A stretch of 64,000 nt of DNA, taken from contig NZ_CP098242.1 of NCBI RefSeq assembly GCF_027118995.1, forward strand, positions 1,550,001-1,614,000, in the 5' to 3' direction. The notes under the pieces were generated by a model. It saw only the letters and a program-made list of their open reading frames with translations, was not told the origin of the DNA and searched no databases. This document shows, in pieces, positions 46,474-55,350 of this stretch (its first letter is position 1; each line of letters begins with the position of its first letter). Position numbers and translations under genes: made by a program. This stretch comes from Oxalobacter vibrioformis (GTDB taxonomy: Bacteria; Pseudomonadota; Gammaproteobacteria; Burkholderiales; Burkholderiaceae_D).

Positions 46474-46656
46474 ATGTCGTCTAATCAAATCAAGGTGAAG
46501 CTGGTAAAAAGCCTGATCGGGACCAATGAGGCACACCGTGCTACCGTGCGTGGCCTTGGACTCCGTCGCCTGAATTCTGTTTCCATGCTGGAAGATACGC
46601 CAGCTGTTCGTGGAATGATTAACAAAGTGTCGTATCTCGTTAAAGTGGTTTCCTGA
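46474..46656 (+). CDS. rpmD: 50S ribosomal protein L30
   Basis: L30 is a small 50S protein, here 60 residues ([20 protein letters not shown]). The ATG at 46474 lies 6 bases behind GAGGTGA; the in-frame GTG at 46468 sits inside that spacing and is rejected. Confidence 0.95.
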   Translation: MSSNQIKVKLVKSLIGTNEAHRATVRGLGLRRLNSVSMLEDTPAVRGMINKVSYLVKVVS

Positions 46657-46684
46657 TTTCAGGAAGTTGCCAACAGGATAAGTT

Positions 46685-47116
46685 ATGAAATTGAATAATT
46701 TACAGCCCGCTACCGGTGCAAAACATGTCAAACGCAGAGTCGGTCGTGGTATCGGCTCTGGTCTGGGCAAAACAGCCGGCCGTGGTCACAAGGGGCAGAA
46801 AGCGCGTGCCGGTGGTTTCCATAAAGTCGGTTTTGAGGGCGGACAGATGCCGCTGCAGCGCAGATTGCCAAAGCGCGGCTTCAAATCCATGGCAGCGCCT
46901 TATCGCACGGAAGTTCGTCTTTCCGATCTGGAAAAGCTGGCAGTCAATGATATTGACCTTCTGGTGTTGAAGCAGGCCGGTATTGTTTCCCAGCGTATCA
47001 GGGAAGTGCGTGTCATTCTCGCTGGCGAGATTACCAAGAGTGTGAATCTTTCCGGTCTGGGAGTGACCAAAGGTGCGCGTGCGGCAATTGAAAGCCGTGG
47101 CGGTACGATTGGATAA
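46685..47116 (+). CDS. rplO: 50S ribosomal protein L15
   Basis: L15 is a late 50S assembly protein. The 143-residue product has the Gly/Lys-rich N-terminal arm ([20 protein letters not shown]) that threads into 23S rRNA. secY follows after 22 bases. Confidence 0.97.
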   Translation: MKLNNLQPATGAKHVKRRVGRGIGSGLGKTAGRGHKGQKARAGGFHKVGFEGGQMPLQRRLPKRGFKSMAAPYRTEVRLSDLEKLAVNDIDLLVLKQAGIVSQRIREVRVILAGEITKSVNLSGLGVTKGARAAIESRGGTIG

Positions 47117-47138
47117 GTAAGACAGACGGGGAACTCGA

Positions 47139-48467
47139 TTGGCAACGTCATCTAAAGCGGCCGCAAAAAACAACACATCGACAGGGGGCTTCCCCTGGCA
47201 GCGTCTGTGGTTTTTGCTTGGTGCGCTGGTGGTCTACCGGATTGGTGCGCATATACCGGTGCCGGGAATTGATCCGGATCAGCTGGCTTTTCTGTTCAGG
47301 CAGAACGAGGGCGGTATCCTGGGCATGTTCAACATGTTCTCAGGTGGTGCGCTCTCCCGCTTCTCGGTATTTGCACTGGGTATCATGCCTTACATCTCTG
47401 CATCTATTATCATGCAGATGATCGGTATCATCTCTCCGCAAATTGAGGCGCTGAAAAAGGAAGGCGAAGCAGGGCGCCGTAAAATGACGCAGTATACGCG
47501 TTATGGCACATTGCTTTTAGCCACATTCCAGGGATTGGGGATTGCGATTGCCGTTGAATCACAGCCGGGTCTCGTTATCGACCCGGGCATGATGTTCCGC
47601 TTTACCGCGGTTGTCACGCTGGTGACTGGCACCATGTTCCTGATGTGGCTGGGTGAGCAGATTACTGAAAGAGGATTGGGCAATGGTATTTCCATTCTGA
47701 TCTTTGCCGGTATTGCCGCAGGCCTGCCCAGCGCGATTGGTGGACTTTTTGAGCTGGTGCGTACCGGTTCGATGAGTGCGATTTCAGCCCTTGTGATCTG
47801 TGTGATTGTGGTGGCGGTGACTTATCTGGTTGTCTTTATTGAAAGCGGGCAGCGCCGTATTCTGGTGAATTATGCCAAACGTCAGATCGGTAACAAGATT
47901 TATGGTGGCCAAAGCACACACTTGCCGCTGAAGGTCAATATGGCCGGTGTGATTCCGCCGATTTTTGCTTCATCGATCATTTTGTTTCCGGCAACGATTG
48001 CAGGATGGTTTGCAACCGGCACGGATTCGGATAATATGTTTGCCCGATTCCTGAAGGATCTGTCCGCATCGCTTGGCCCAGGTGAGCCGATGCATGCGCT
48101 GCTTTATGCTATTGCGATTATTTTCTTCTGTTTCTTTTATACCGCGCTGGTATTTAACAGCCGTGAAACAGCAGATAACCTGAAAAAGAGTGGTGCGTTT
48201 ATTCCGGGTATTCGTCCGGGCGAGCAAACTGCACGTTATGTTGACAGGATTTTGATGCGCCTGACACTGGCAGGTGCCGTGTATGTGACACTGGTGTGTC
48301 TGCTGCCGGAGTTCCTGGTAGCCAAGTGGAACGTACCATTTTATTTTGGCGGTACTTCACTTTTGATTCTTGTTGTTGTCACGATGGACTTTATGGCGCA
48401 GATTCAGAACTTCGTCATGTCACATCAGTATGAATCACTGCTGAAGAAATCGAATTTCAAGGGTTGA
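47139..48467 (+). CDS. secY: Preprotein translocase subunit SecY
   Basis: SecY forms the protein-conducting channel of the inner membrane. The 442-residue product has ten hydrophobic helices and motifs such as [16 protein letters not shown] (near helix 1) and [20 protein letters not shown]. The only sensible start is the TTG at 47139, 7 bases behind GGGGA; no ATG or GTG fits the N-terminus. It is followed by infA. Confidence 0.96.
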   Translation: MATSSKAAAKNNTSTGGFPWQRLWFLLGALVVYRIGAHIPVPGIDPDQLAFLFRQNEGGILGMFNMFSGGALSRFSVFALGIMPYISASIIMQMIGIISPQIEALKKEGEAGRRKMTQYTRYGTLLLATFQGLGIAIAVESQPGLVIDPGMMFRFTAVVTLVTGTMFLMWLGEQITERGLGNGISILIFAGIAAGLPSAIGGLFELVRTGSMSAISALVICVIVVAVTYLVVFIESGQRRILVNYAKRQIGNKIYGGQSTHLPLKVNMAGVIPPIFASSIILFPATIAGWFATGTDSDNMFARFLKDLSASLGPGEPMHALLYAIAIIFFCFFYTALVFNSRETADNLKKSGAFIPGIRPGEQTARYVDRILMRLTLAGAVYVTLVCLLPEFLVAKWNVPFYFGGTSLLILVVVTMDFMAQIQNFVMSHQYESLLKKSNFKG

Positions 48468-48505
48468 TGACCCTAAAACAACGGAAAGAAGAGAAATAAC
48501 GATAT

Positions 48506-48724
48506 ATGGCAAAAGATGACGTTATCCAGATGCAGGGCGAAGTTATTGATAATCTGCCCAACGCAACCTTTCGCGTAAAACTGGAGAATGGACATGTTGT
48601 GCTGGGGCACATATCCGGAAAGATGCGCATGAATTATATTCGTATCCTCCCGGGTGACAAGGTAACAGTGGAATTGACGCCATATGATTTAACTCGTGCC
48701 CGGATTGTTTTCCGGTCAAAATAG
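48506..48724 (+). CDS. infA: Translation initiation factor IF-1
   Basis: IF-1 blocks the A site during initiation. The 72-residue product begins [20 protein letters not shown] and contains [20 protein letters not shown]. Its position between secY and rpmJ is usual in betaproteobacteria. Confidence 0.97.
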   Translation: MAKDDVIQMQGEVIDNLPNATFRVKLENGHVVLGHISGKMRMNYIRILPGDKVTVELTPYDLTRARIVFRSK

Positions 48725-48763
48725 CACGAACCGGTAGTACTTTAGATTTGGAAGAGGTTGAAA

Positions 48764-48877
48764 ATGAAGGTACAGGCATCTGTGAAGCGGATCTGCCGCA
48801 ATTGCAAGATCATCAAGCGCAATGGCGTCTTACGTGTTATTTGCACGGAAAAGCGTCATAAACAGCGTCAAGGTTAA
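48764..48877 (+). CDS. rpmJ: 50S ribosomal protein L36
   Basis: The 37-residue product begins [20 protein letters not shown] and ends KRHKQRQG. It is the zinc-binding form of L36: the ligands Cys11, Cys14, Cys27 and a late His are present. GAAGAGG precedes the ATG. It is short enough to be missed by length filters. Confidence 0.96.
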   Translation: MKVQASVKRICRNCKIIKRNGVLRVICTEKRHKQRQG

Positions 48878-48901
48878 TAACGGCACTATTAGGACTAACG
48901 A

Positions 48902-49267
48902 ATGGCACGTATTGCAGGGGTAAACATTCCCAACCATCAGCACATTGTTATTGGCCTGACGGCCATTTACGGTATTGGTCGCCCGCGTGCGCAGGAAATC
49001 TGCGAAGCAACGGGTGTGGAACCGTCAAAGAAGGTCAAGGACCTCGATGACAGCGAACTCGAAAAACTGCGTGATGCACTGAATCATTACCTGATTGAAG
49101 GTGATTTGCGTCGTGAAGTATCCATGAGCGTAAAACGCCTGATGGATCTGGGTTGCTATCGCGGCCTGCGTCATCGCCGCGGTCTGCCGGTCAGGGGGCA
49201 GCGTACACGCACGAATGCGCGTACACGCAAGGGACCGCGTAAAGCCGCGCAGGCACTGAAGAAATAA
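48902..49267 (+). CDS. rpsM: 30S ribosomal protein S13
   Basis: S13 contacts the P-site tRNA and the 50S subunit. The 121-residue product begins [19 protein letters not shown] and ends in the basic tail [14 protein letters not shown]. It is the first gene of the alpha cluster. Confidence 0.98.
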   Translation: MARIAGVNIPNHQHIVIGLTAIYGIGRPRAQEICEATGVEPSKKVKDLDDSELEKLRDALNHYLIEGDLRREVSMSVKRLMDLGCYRGLRHRRGLPVRGQRTRTNARTRKGPRKAAQALKK

Positions 49268-49314
49268 GACAAACCACCGTGTTTGAATCGTAGACGGATC
49301 AAGGATTTTTAAAT

Positions 49315-49716
49315 ATGGCAAAAGGATCAAACAGCGCAGCGTCTCGTGTGCGCAAAAAGGTGAAGAGAAATATTGCGGAAGGTATCGCACATGTACATGC
49401 GTCTTTCAACAATACCATCATCACGATTACAGACCGCCAGGGTAATACCCTGACCTGGGCAACTTCCGGTGGCGCAGGCTTCAAGGGCTCTCGCAAGTCA
49501 ACACCCTTTGCAGCACAGGTTGCTGCCGAATCGGCCGGCCGGGTTGCCATTGAGTATGGCATCAAGAATCTGGAAGTCCGTATCAAGGGCCCTGGCCCTG
49601 GTCGTGAATCAGCTGTGCGTGCGCTCAACAACCTGGGTATCCGCATCAACCAGATTCAGGATATCACCCCGGTTCCACACAACGGCTGCCGTCCACCGAA
49701 GCGCCGTCGTATCTGA
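49315..49716 (+). CDS. rpsK: 30S ribosomal protein S11
   Basis: S11 lies on the 30S platform. The 133-residue product has [20 protein letters not shown] and the C-terminal signature [18 protein letters not shown]. Confidence 0.98.
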   Translation: MAKGSNSAASRVRKKVKRNIAEGIAHVHASFNNTIITITDRQGNTLTWATSGGAGFKGSRKSTPFAAQVAAESAGRVAIEYGIKNLEVRIKGPGPGRESAVRALNNLGIRINQIQDITPVPHNGCRPPKRRRI

Positions 49717-49734
49717 TTTTTATTGAAGACCACC

Positions 49735-49756
49735 GTCAGGCTGATTGCAGCCTGAC
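49735..49756 (+). other. Hairpin between rpsK and rpsD
   Basis: GTCAGGCTG (49735-49743) pairs with CAGCCTGAC (49748-49756) around a 4-base loop, with no U-run. It lies 55 bases upstream of rpsD, within the alpha cluster. Confidence 0.6.
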
Positions 49757-49810
49757 TAGCGCCTGAATGACTTGTAAATTCGGGGCGTCATTGAATGTAA
49801 AGGAAATATT

Positions 49811-50434
49811 GTGGCACGTTATACAGGGCCAAAGGCCAAACTCTCCCGCCGTGAAGGCACCGATCTTTTTCTGAAAAGCGCCCGGCGCTCGCTTGACTCC
49901 AAATGCAAGCTGGATGTGAAACCCGGCCAGCATGGTCTGCGCTCCGGCGCACGCATGTCTGACTATGGTAATCAGCTGCGTGAAAAGCAAAAGGTCAAGC
50001 GTATGTACGGCGTTCTGGAAAGACAGTTCCGTCGTTATTTTGCTGAAGCCGAGCGCAGAAAAGGCAACACGGGCGACAATCTCATGCAGCTTTTAGAAAC
50101 CCGTCTGGACAATGTGACCTATCGTATGGGCTTTGGCTCAACCCGCGCGGAAAGCCGTCAGCTCGTCAGCCACCAGGCTATCACGGTCAACGGCAAGGTA
50201 GTGAATATTCCGTCCTACCTGGTCAAGCCCAATGACGTGGTTGCCATTCGTGAAAAATCCAAGAAACAGGCCCGTATTATCGAGTCACTGTCACTGGCCG
50301 AGCAGATCGGTATGGCGGACTGGGTATCGGTTGATTCCAAGAAAATGGAAGGCCAGTTCAAGCGTGTTCCGGATCGTACCGAGTTTGCAAACGATATCAA
50401 CGAATCACTGATTATTGAGTTGTATTCACGCTAA
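49811..50434 (+). CDS. rpsD: 30S ribosomal protein S4
   Basis: S4 starts 30S assembly and in E. coli represses the alpha operon. The 207-residue product ([19 protein letters not shown]) starts at a GTG at 49811 behind AAAGGAA. The S4 RNA-binding domain [20 protein letters not shown] lies at about residues 98-117. Confidence 0.97.
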   Translation: MARYTGPKAKLSRREGTDLFLKSARRSLDSKCKLDVKPGQHGLRSGARMSDYGNQLREKQKVKRMYGVLERQFRRYFAEAERRKGNTGDNLMQLLETRLDNVTYRMGFGSTRAESRQLVSHQAITVNGKVVNIPSYLVKPNDVVAIREKSKKQARIIESLSLAEQIGMADWVSVDSKKMEGQFKRVPDRTEFANDINESLIIELYSR

Positions 50435-50536
50435 TTGACACAATCGCTGTTATCTTAGCCTTAGCAATCAGGTTTACTTATTAATGCCATCAGCCTTATC
50501 GGTGTAACGAGCCGAGGGTATTGAAAAGGACATTTT

Positions 50537-51514
50537 ATGCCAAATAATTTTCTCAAGCCGCGCATCATCAATGTGGAAGTGCTGGGTCCCGGTCATTCCC
50601 GCGTCGAGATGGAGCCCTTTGAGCGTGGTTATGGACACACACTGGGCAATGCTCTGCGCCGCATTCTGCTTTCCTCCATGGCTGGCTATGCGCCAACTGA
50701 AGTTGCCATTGCCGGTGTGGTACATGAATATTCGACACTTGACGGTATCCAGGAAGACGTCGTTGACCTGCTGTTAAATCTCAAGGGGGTTGTATTCAAG
50801 CTGCACAACCGCGATGCGGTTACCCTGAACCTGAAAAAGGATGGGGCAGGTATCGTGACGGCAGCTGATATTGAACTCACGCATGATGTTGAAATCATCA
50901 ATCCGGAGCATGTGATTGCCCATCTGACAGAAAGCGGCAAGCTGGACATGCAGATCAAGATTGAAGCGGGTCGCGGCTATGTGCCGGGCAATGTGCGTCG
51001 TCTTTCGGAAGATGCCAACAAGACAATCGGCCGGATTATTCTGGATGCGTCTTTCTCACCGGTGCGTCGCGTTTCCTATTCTGTGGAATCCGCCCGTGTT
51101 GAGCAGCGTACCGATCTGGACAAGCTGATCATCAACATTGAAACGAATGGTGTCATCACCGCTGAAGAAGCGATTCGTCAGTCAGCCCGTATCCTCGTTG
51201 ACCAGTTGACCATTTTTGCCGCACTTGAAGGCACAGAGACTTCTGCTGAAGCCATGTCGCAGCTGCCGCCGGTTGATCCAGTTCTGCTGCGTCCGGTTGA
51301 TGATCTTGAGCTGACTGTCCGTTCAGCCAACTGCCTCAAGGCGGAAAACATCAATTACATTGGGGATTTGATCCAGCGCAGTGAAAACGAGTTGTTAAAG
51401 ACCCCGAATCTGGGTCGCAAATCCTTGAACGAGATCAAGGAAGTGCTGGCTTCCCGTGGTTTGACCCTGGGCATGAAGCTGGACAACTGGCCGCCACCGG
51501 GGCTTGAAAAATAA
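50537..51514 (+). CDS. rpoA: RNA polymerase subunit alpha
   Basis: The alpha subunit nucleates RNA polymerase assembly and binds activators and UP elements. The 325-residue product has the N-terminal dimerisation domain ([17 protein letters not shown]) and the C-terminal DNA-binding domain ([20 protein letters not shown], then [16 protein letters not shown]). Confidence 0.98.
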   Translation: MPNNFLKPRIINVEVLGPGHSRVEMEPFERGYGHTLGNALRRILLSSMAGYAPTEVAIAGVVHEYSTLDGIQEDVVDLLLNLKGVVFKLHNRDAVTLNLKKDGAGIVTAADIELTHDVEIINPEHVIAHLTESGKLDMQIKIEAGRGYVPGNVRRLSEDANKTIGRIILDASFSPVRRVSYSVESARVEQRTDLDKLIINIETNGVITAEEAIRQSARILVDQLTIFAALEGTETSAEAMSQLPPVDPVLLRPVDDLELTVRSANCLKAENINYIGDLIQRSENELLKTPNLGRKSLNEIKEVLASRGLTLGMKLDNWPPPGLEK

Positions 51515-51593
51515 TTTTCACGTTTTTTTATAACACCACCGGCCCGCGGCAACGCCGATAGAAGAGCTGGATTTAAGATAAAGAGGTAATATC

Positions 51594-51977
51594 ATGCGTC
51601 ATCGTCACGGGTTGAGAAAACTCAACCGTACTTCATCCCATCGCCTTGCCATGTTGCGCAACATGAGTGTTTCGCTGCTGCGCCATGAGGCGATCAAGAC
51701 CACCTTGCCAAAGGCCAAGGAATTGCGCCGGGTCGTTGAACCGCTTATTACGCTGGGCAAGAAGGAGTCAGTGGCCAACAAGCGTCTGGCATTCAATCGT
51801 CTGCGTGACCGCGATATCGTTGTCAAGCTGTTTGGCGAGTTGGGTCCGCGTTATGCTAACCGTAACGGCGGTTATCTGCGTATCCTGAAGATCGCTAACC
51901 GTGTTGGCGACAATGCGCCAATGGCTTATGTCGAGCTGGTGGATCGTCCTGAACCAACTGTTATCGAAGGTGCATAA
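51594..51977 (+). CDS. rplQ: 50S ribosomal protein L17
   Basis: L17 lies near the exit-tunnel surface. The 127-residue product begins [20 protein letters not shown]. It ends the alpha cluster and is followed by a strong terminator. Confidence 0.98.
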   Translation: MRHRHGLRKLNRTSSHRLAMLRNMSVSLLRHEAIKTTLPKAKELRRVVEPLITLGKKESVANKRLAFNRLRDRDIVVKLFGELGPRYANRNGGYLRILKIANRVGDNAPMAYVELVDRPEPTVIEGA

Positions 51978-51999
51978 CCTGCACTTCAGACGTATCCTG

Positions 52000-52029
52000 A
52001 AAGGCCGGAATATCCGGCCTTTTTGTTTT
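52000..52029 (+). terminator. Rho-independent terminator after rplQ
   Basis: AAAGGCCGGA (52000-52009) pairs with TCCGGCCTTT (52013-52022) around a 3-base loop, followed by TTGTTTTT. It ends the ribosomal-protein supercluster. Confidence 0.93.
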
Positions 52030-52090
52030 TCTGCTTCCCGGGCAGGATTTCGCGTAAACTGAACGGAAAAACTGTCTGGGAGGAAATCGT

Positions 52091-52411
52091 ATGGATAACG
52101 TGATGCTGGTTTACAGTACGACACCGGATCTGGATACGGCTAAAAAAATAGCGCAGGCGCTGGTTGGCGAAAAGCTGGCTGCCTGTGTGGGCATGATGCC
52201 TGGATACCAGTCGGTTTATCGCTGGCAGGGGGCCGTTCTAGAAGCGTCTGAAGTTTGTCTGATGATAAAAACAACGAAAAACCAGTTTGCTGCGCTGTCT
52301 GAAAAGCTGGTGGCGTTGCATCCGTATGATGTACCGGAACTGATTGCCGTTCCGGTTACAGCGGGTTTGCCTTCTTACCTGCAGTGGGTGAAAGACGAGA
52401 CGTCTGCCTGA
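52091..52411 (+). CDS. cutA: Divalent-cation tolerance protein CutA
   Basis: CutA is a small trimeric protein linked to copper and divalent-metal tolerance in E. coli; its exact action is uncertain. The 106-residue product has the family motifs VGEKLAACVGMMPGYQSVYR and LHPYDVPELIAVPV. GGGAGGAAA precedes the ATG. It stands alone after the rplQ terminator and converges on the kinase-like gene, ending one base before that gene's end. Confidence 0.92.
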   Translation: MDNVMLVYSTTPDLDTAKKIAQALVGEKLAACVGMMPGYQSVYRWQGAVLEASEVCLMIKTTKNQFAALSEKLVALHPYDVPELIAVPVTAGLPSYLQWVKDETSA

Positions 52412-53047
52412 TCAGCCGACAGGAAGAAAACGTGCCAAAGAAAGCGAGATACCCATTGCCAGCGGGATGGAAAAGTTGTCATCCATCTTGATCTGCTTTT
52501 CATAGATTTCTGCCAGCATGGCGACGGTCAGGCCAAAGACGCCCATGATGGCAAAGGCTGGCGGCTGGCTGTAAATGTTGACAAAGAAAGCCAGAACAGC
52601 GGCTGAGGATATCCAGAAGGCAATGGCGCCTTCGATGCTTTTGGTGCCTTCGTTGATCTTGTGCCGGCCAAATTTTCTGCCGATCAATGCGGCGCAGGTA
52701 TCCCCGATCAGCATGGTGGAAAGCGCCACCATGGAAATGGTGCGCTCAAAAAGCAAAGCCACCATCAGGGCTGCGGCGATAACGTACGGTGCGCCGCTCA
52801 GACGAAAGGTTTCTCCGGTTTCGCTTTCTCTTAACATGCGACTGAAAAAACGCCCGTAGGTTGATACCAGAAGCGGCCATTTCTTGTAATAGCCGTATTC
52901 AATCATCACCTGCCCGAAAAGTAGTACCGCAAAGAGACAGACATTCCATGAACGCGGAAGGATGCCCAGCGAAACGACCATCCAGAGTGAACTCAGATGG
53001 ATGAGTTTTCGCAGGAGTTCCTGCCTGTAGCTGATCTGCTTTGCCAT
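52412..53047 (-). CDS. Diacylglycerol/polyprenol kinase family membrane protein
   Basis: The 211-residue product has about six hydrophobic segments and the motif GDTCAALIGRKFGRHKI followed by GTKSIEGA, the pattern of the dolichol/diacylglycerol kinase (SEC59/DGK1) and CTP-transferase-like group. Such enzymes phosphorylate isoprenoid alcohols or diacylglycerol, often with CTP. The substrate here is unknown. An N-terminal RKLIHLSSLWMV stretch also matches the family. It converges with cutA and lies downstream of engB on the same strand. Confidence 0.75.
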   Translation of the reverse strand: MAKQISYRQELLRKLIHLSSLWMVVSLGILPRSWNVCLFAVLLFGQVMIEYGYYKKWPLLVSTYGRFFSRMLRESETGETFRLSGAPYVIAAALMVALLFERTISMVALSTMLIGDTCAALIGRKFGRHKINEGTKSIEGAIAFWISSAAVLAFFVNIYSQPPAFAIMGVFGLTVAMLAEIYEKQIKMDDNFSIPLAMGISLSLARFLPVG

Positions 53048-53130
53048 ATGCGCATGGTTATTGTGACTTGACGGGATTAGGCTATTTTACAAAAAAGGGG
53101 TGGGCAATATCGAACGATGAAGCGGAATAT

Positions 53131-53829
53131 TTATTCCGGCTGGTTTTCTTCTGACGCAGGATCGGTTCTGGAAAGACCGGTTAACTCCTGAATCCAGTTC
53201 GTTGCTTCTTCCAGGCCAACCCGTTTTGGCGCGGAAAAAAGCTGGGTGGTGAAAGGAAAGGGCTGTCCTTTTTCATCGACATAACTTTTCAGCGTGGTTT
53301 TTGTCTGATGCAGTGCCTTGCTGGATTCGTTCCGGTTCAGTTTGTCGGATTTGGTCAGAATGCAGTGAATCGGCTTGCCTGCACCGGCAAACCACTCAAG
53401 CATCTGGATGTCCAGCGGCTGGAACGGACGGCGGGCATCCATGAGCAGTACAAGGCCTGCCAGTTGTTGGCGTGTCATCAGATAGTCACCCAGCAGTTTT
53501 TGCCAGTGCAGCTTGGCGTTACCCGAGACTTCGGCATAACCATATCCCGGCAGGTCAACCAGAAACGCTTCGATTTCGTCTTCTTTTACCGGATCTTTCC
53601 TGTGCTGTGCCACATGCGCGCCACCGATGGAAAAGAAATTGATATGCTGGGTGCGGCCGGGGGTGCGGGAGGCATGTGCCAGATTTTTCTGGTTGCACAG
53701 GATATTGATGGCAGTGGATTTGCCTGCGTTGGAACGGCCGGCAAAGGCGATTTCCGGCACATCAAGCCGAGGCAGATCACGCAGGTGATTGACCGTGGTA
53801 AAAAAACGGGCTTGCCAGAGTCGTGACAT
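53131..53829 (-). CDS. engB: Ribosome biogenesis GTPase EngB (YsxC/YihA)
   Basis: EngB is a TrmE-Era-like GTPase needed for 50S assembly. The 232-residue product has G1 GRSNAGKS, the switch region [14 protein letters not shown]3 DLPGYG and G4 TKSD. It starts 2 bases after the lysA stop, so the two genes are probably cotranscribed. Confidence 0.95.
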   Translation of the reverse strand: MSRLWQARFFTTVNHLRDLPRLDVPEIAFAGRSNAGKSTAINILCNQKNLAHASRTPGRTQHINFFSIGGAHVAQHRKDPVKEDEIEAFLVDLPGYGYAEVSGNAKLHWQKLLGDYLMTRQQLAGLVLLMDARRPFQPLDIQMLEWFAGAGKPIHCILTKSDKLNRNESSKALHQTKTTLKSYVDEKGQPFPFTTQLFSAPKRVGLEEATNWIQELTGLSRTDPASEENQPE

Positions 53830-53831
53830 AA

Positions 53832-55121
53832 TCAGGGCAACACTTTCTCAAAGGCAAAGAGATCTTCTGCGGACTCGCGACGGCGAACCAGATGAACCTG
53901 TTCATGGTCGACAATCACTTCCGCAGCTTTTCCACGCGTGTTGTAGTTGGATGCCATGACCATGCCATAGGCACCGGCAGACATGATAGCGAGCAGATCG
54001 CCGGATGTCACGGCAAGGTCACGCTGCTTTGCCAGCCAGTCTCCTGACTCACAGATCGGGCCGACGATATCGTATGTGGCGGCTGCCATCTCCCGCTTAT
54101 GCACGGGCAATACCGTATGCCAGGCATCATACAGCGCCGGGCGCATCAGATCATTCATGGCAGCATCTACGATCGCATAGTTTTTATCTGTGTTGGTTTT
54201 AAGGTACTGGACTTCGGTCAGGAGGACGCCGGCATTGCCGGAAATGGAGCGTCCCGGCTCCAGCATCAGCTGGATGGGTTTTCCTCCGTACTGTTTGTTA
54301 CGCCAGGCGTTGATGCGGGTATACAGACGTGCCAGGTAGTCAGGAACGGCGACCGGTTTCTCTTCGTGATAGGCAATACCAATGCCGCCACCGATATCGA
54401 TATGGTGCAGTTCGATTCCTGCCTCACTGAGCCTGTCGACAAGGATGACAAGCCGGTCAAAGGCTTCGAGAAGTGGACCATCATCCAGCAACTGGGAGCC
54501 GATATGGCAATCAATGCCGGTGATCCTGATATTAGGCATGGCAGCGGCGGTTTTGTAGCAGTCGAAGGCTTCGTCAAAGGCCACACCGAATTTATTTTCT
54601 TTCAGGCCGGTTGAGATATAGGGGTGGGTTTTTGCGTCGACGTCCGGATTGACGCGAAAGGAGATAGGGGCCGTTGTTCCCATTTCACCTGCAATTTCAT
54701 TGATGCGGTTCAGTTCAGCGGGTGACTCGATGTTAAAGCACAGGATGTCATTTTCGAGCGCAAAACGGATTTCCTCTTTGGTTTTGCCGACACCGGAAAA
54801 GATGGCCTTGCGGGGGTCACAGCCAGCGGCGATAACACGTGAAAGTTCACCGCCTGAAACAATATCAAATCCGGAACCCAGGTCTCCCAGAATTTTCAGT
54901 ACGGCCAGATTGGAATTTGATTTGACGGAAAAGCACACGAGGCCCGGTGTCTCGGGGTGCTGGTATTTTTTTAAGGCATCGGCATAGGCCAGATAGTTTT
55001 CTGTGAGCGCTGTTTTTGAGTAGACATACAGGGGGGTTCCGTATTGCCTGGCAATATCGGTCAGCGGAACATGGTCAGCACATAGAATATTATCCCGGTA
55101 GGCAAAATGAGTCATTGGCAT
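53832..55121 (-). CDS. lysA: Diaminopimelate decarboxylase
   Basis: LysA converts meso-diaminopimelate to lysine using PLP. The 429-residue product has the PLP lysine in [13 protein letters not shown] (K67), the Gly-rich [13 protein letters not shown], the phosphate-binding EPGRSISG and the catalytic CESGD. The start at 55121 follows AGGGA and lies one base beyond the lptM stop; upstream ATGs in frame overlap lptM. It shares a pathway with dapB at 4.1 kb. Confidence 0.95.
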   Translation of the reverse strand: MPMTHFAYRDNILCADHVPLTDIARQYGTPLYVYSKTALTENYLAYADALKKYQHPETPGLVCFSVKSNSNLAVLKILGDLGSGFDIVSGGELSRVIAAGCDPRKAIFSGVGKTKEEIRFALENDILCFNIESPAELNRINEIAGEMGTTAPISFRVNPDVDAKTHPYISTGLKENKFGVAFDEAFDCYKTAAAMPNIRITGIDCHIGSQLLDDGPLLEAFDRLVILVDRLSEAGIELHHIDIGGGIGIAYHEEKPVAVPDYLARLYTRINAWRNKQYGGKPIQLMLEPGRSISGNAGVLLTEVQYLKTNTDKNYAIVDAAMNDLMRPALYDAWHTVLPVHKREMAAATYDIVGPICESGDWLAKQRDLAVTSGDLLAIMSAGAYGMVMASNYNTRGKAAEVIVDHEQVHLVRRRESAEDLFAFEKVLP

Positions 55122-55122
55122 G

Positions 55123-55347
55123 TCAGTTCCCTTTGTCTGTTTTTTGTGTTTCACTTGCAGACGTTCCTTCAGCGGTTTGCTGCGGTTTCTTTTTCAGACG
55201 TGGCTCCCTGGGTGGTGGAGGCGGTTTGGTTGACCAGGTGTCGGGCATGTAAAGCTCACCCGTCTGTCCGCAGGCACCTAAAAGAAAAGCAGAGGTGACA
55301 GCAGCGGCCAGTGCAAAAACCGAAAACGTATGCCTGCGTGATTTCAT
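55123..55347 (-). CDS. lptM: LPS translocon maturation chaperone LptM (YifL-like lipoprotein)
   Basis: LptM is a small lipoprotein that helps LptD form its correct disulphides. The 74-residue product has a lipobox LLGAC with Cys26, followed by GQTGELYMP, the conserved motif of the family, and then a Pro/Lys-rich polar tail. It is immediately upstream of lysA, its usual neighbour. Confidence 0.9.
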   Translation of the reverse strand: MKSRRHTFSVFALAAAVTSAFLLGACGQTGELYMPDTWSTKPPPPPREPRLKKKPQQTAEGTSASETQKTDKGN

Positions 55348-55350
55348 GTG

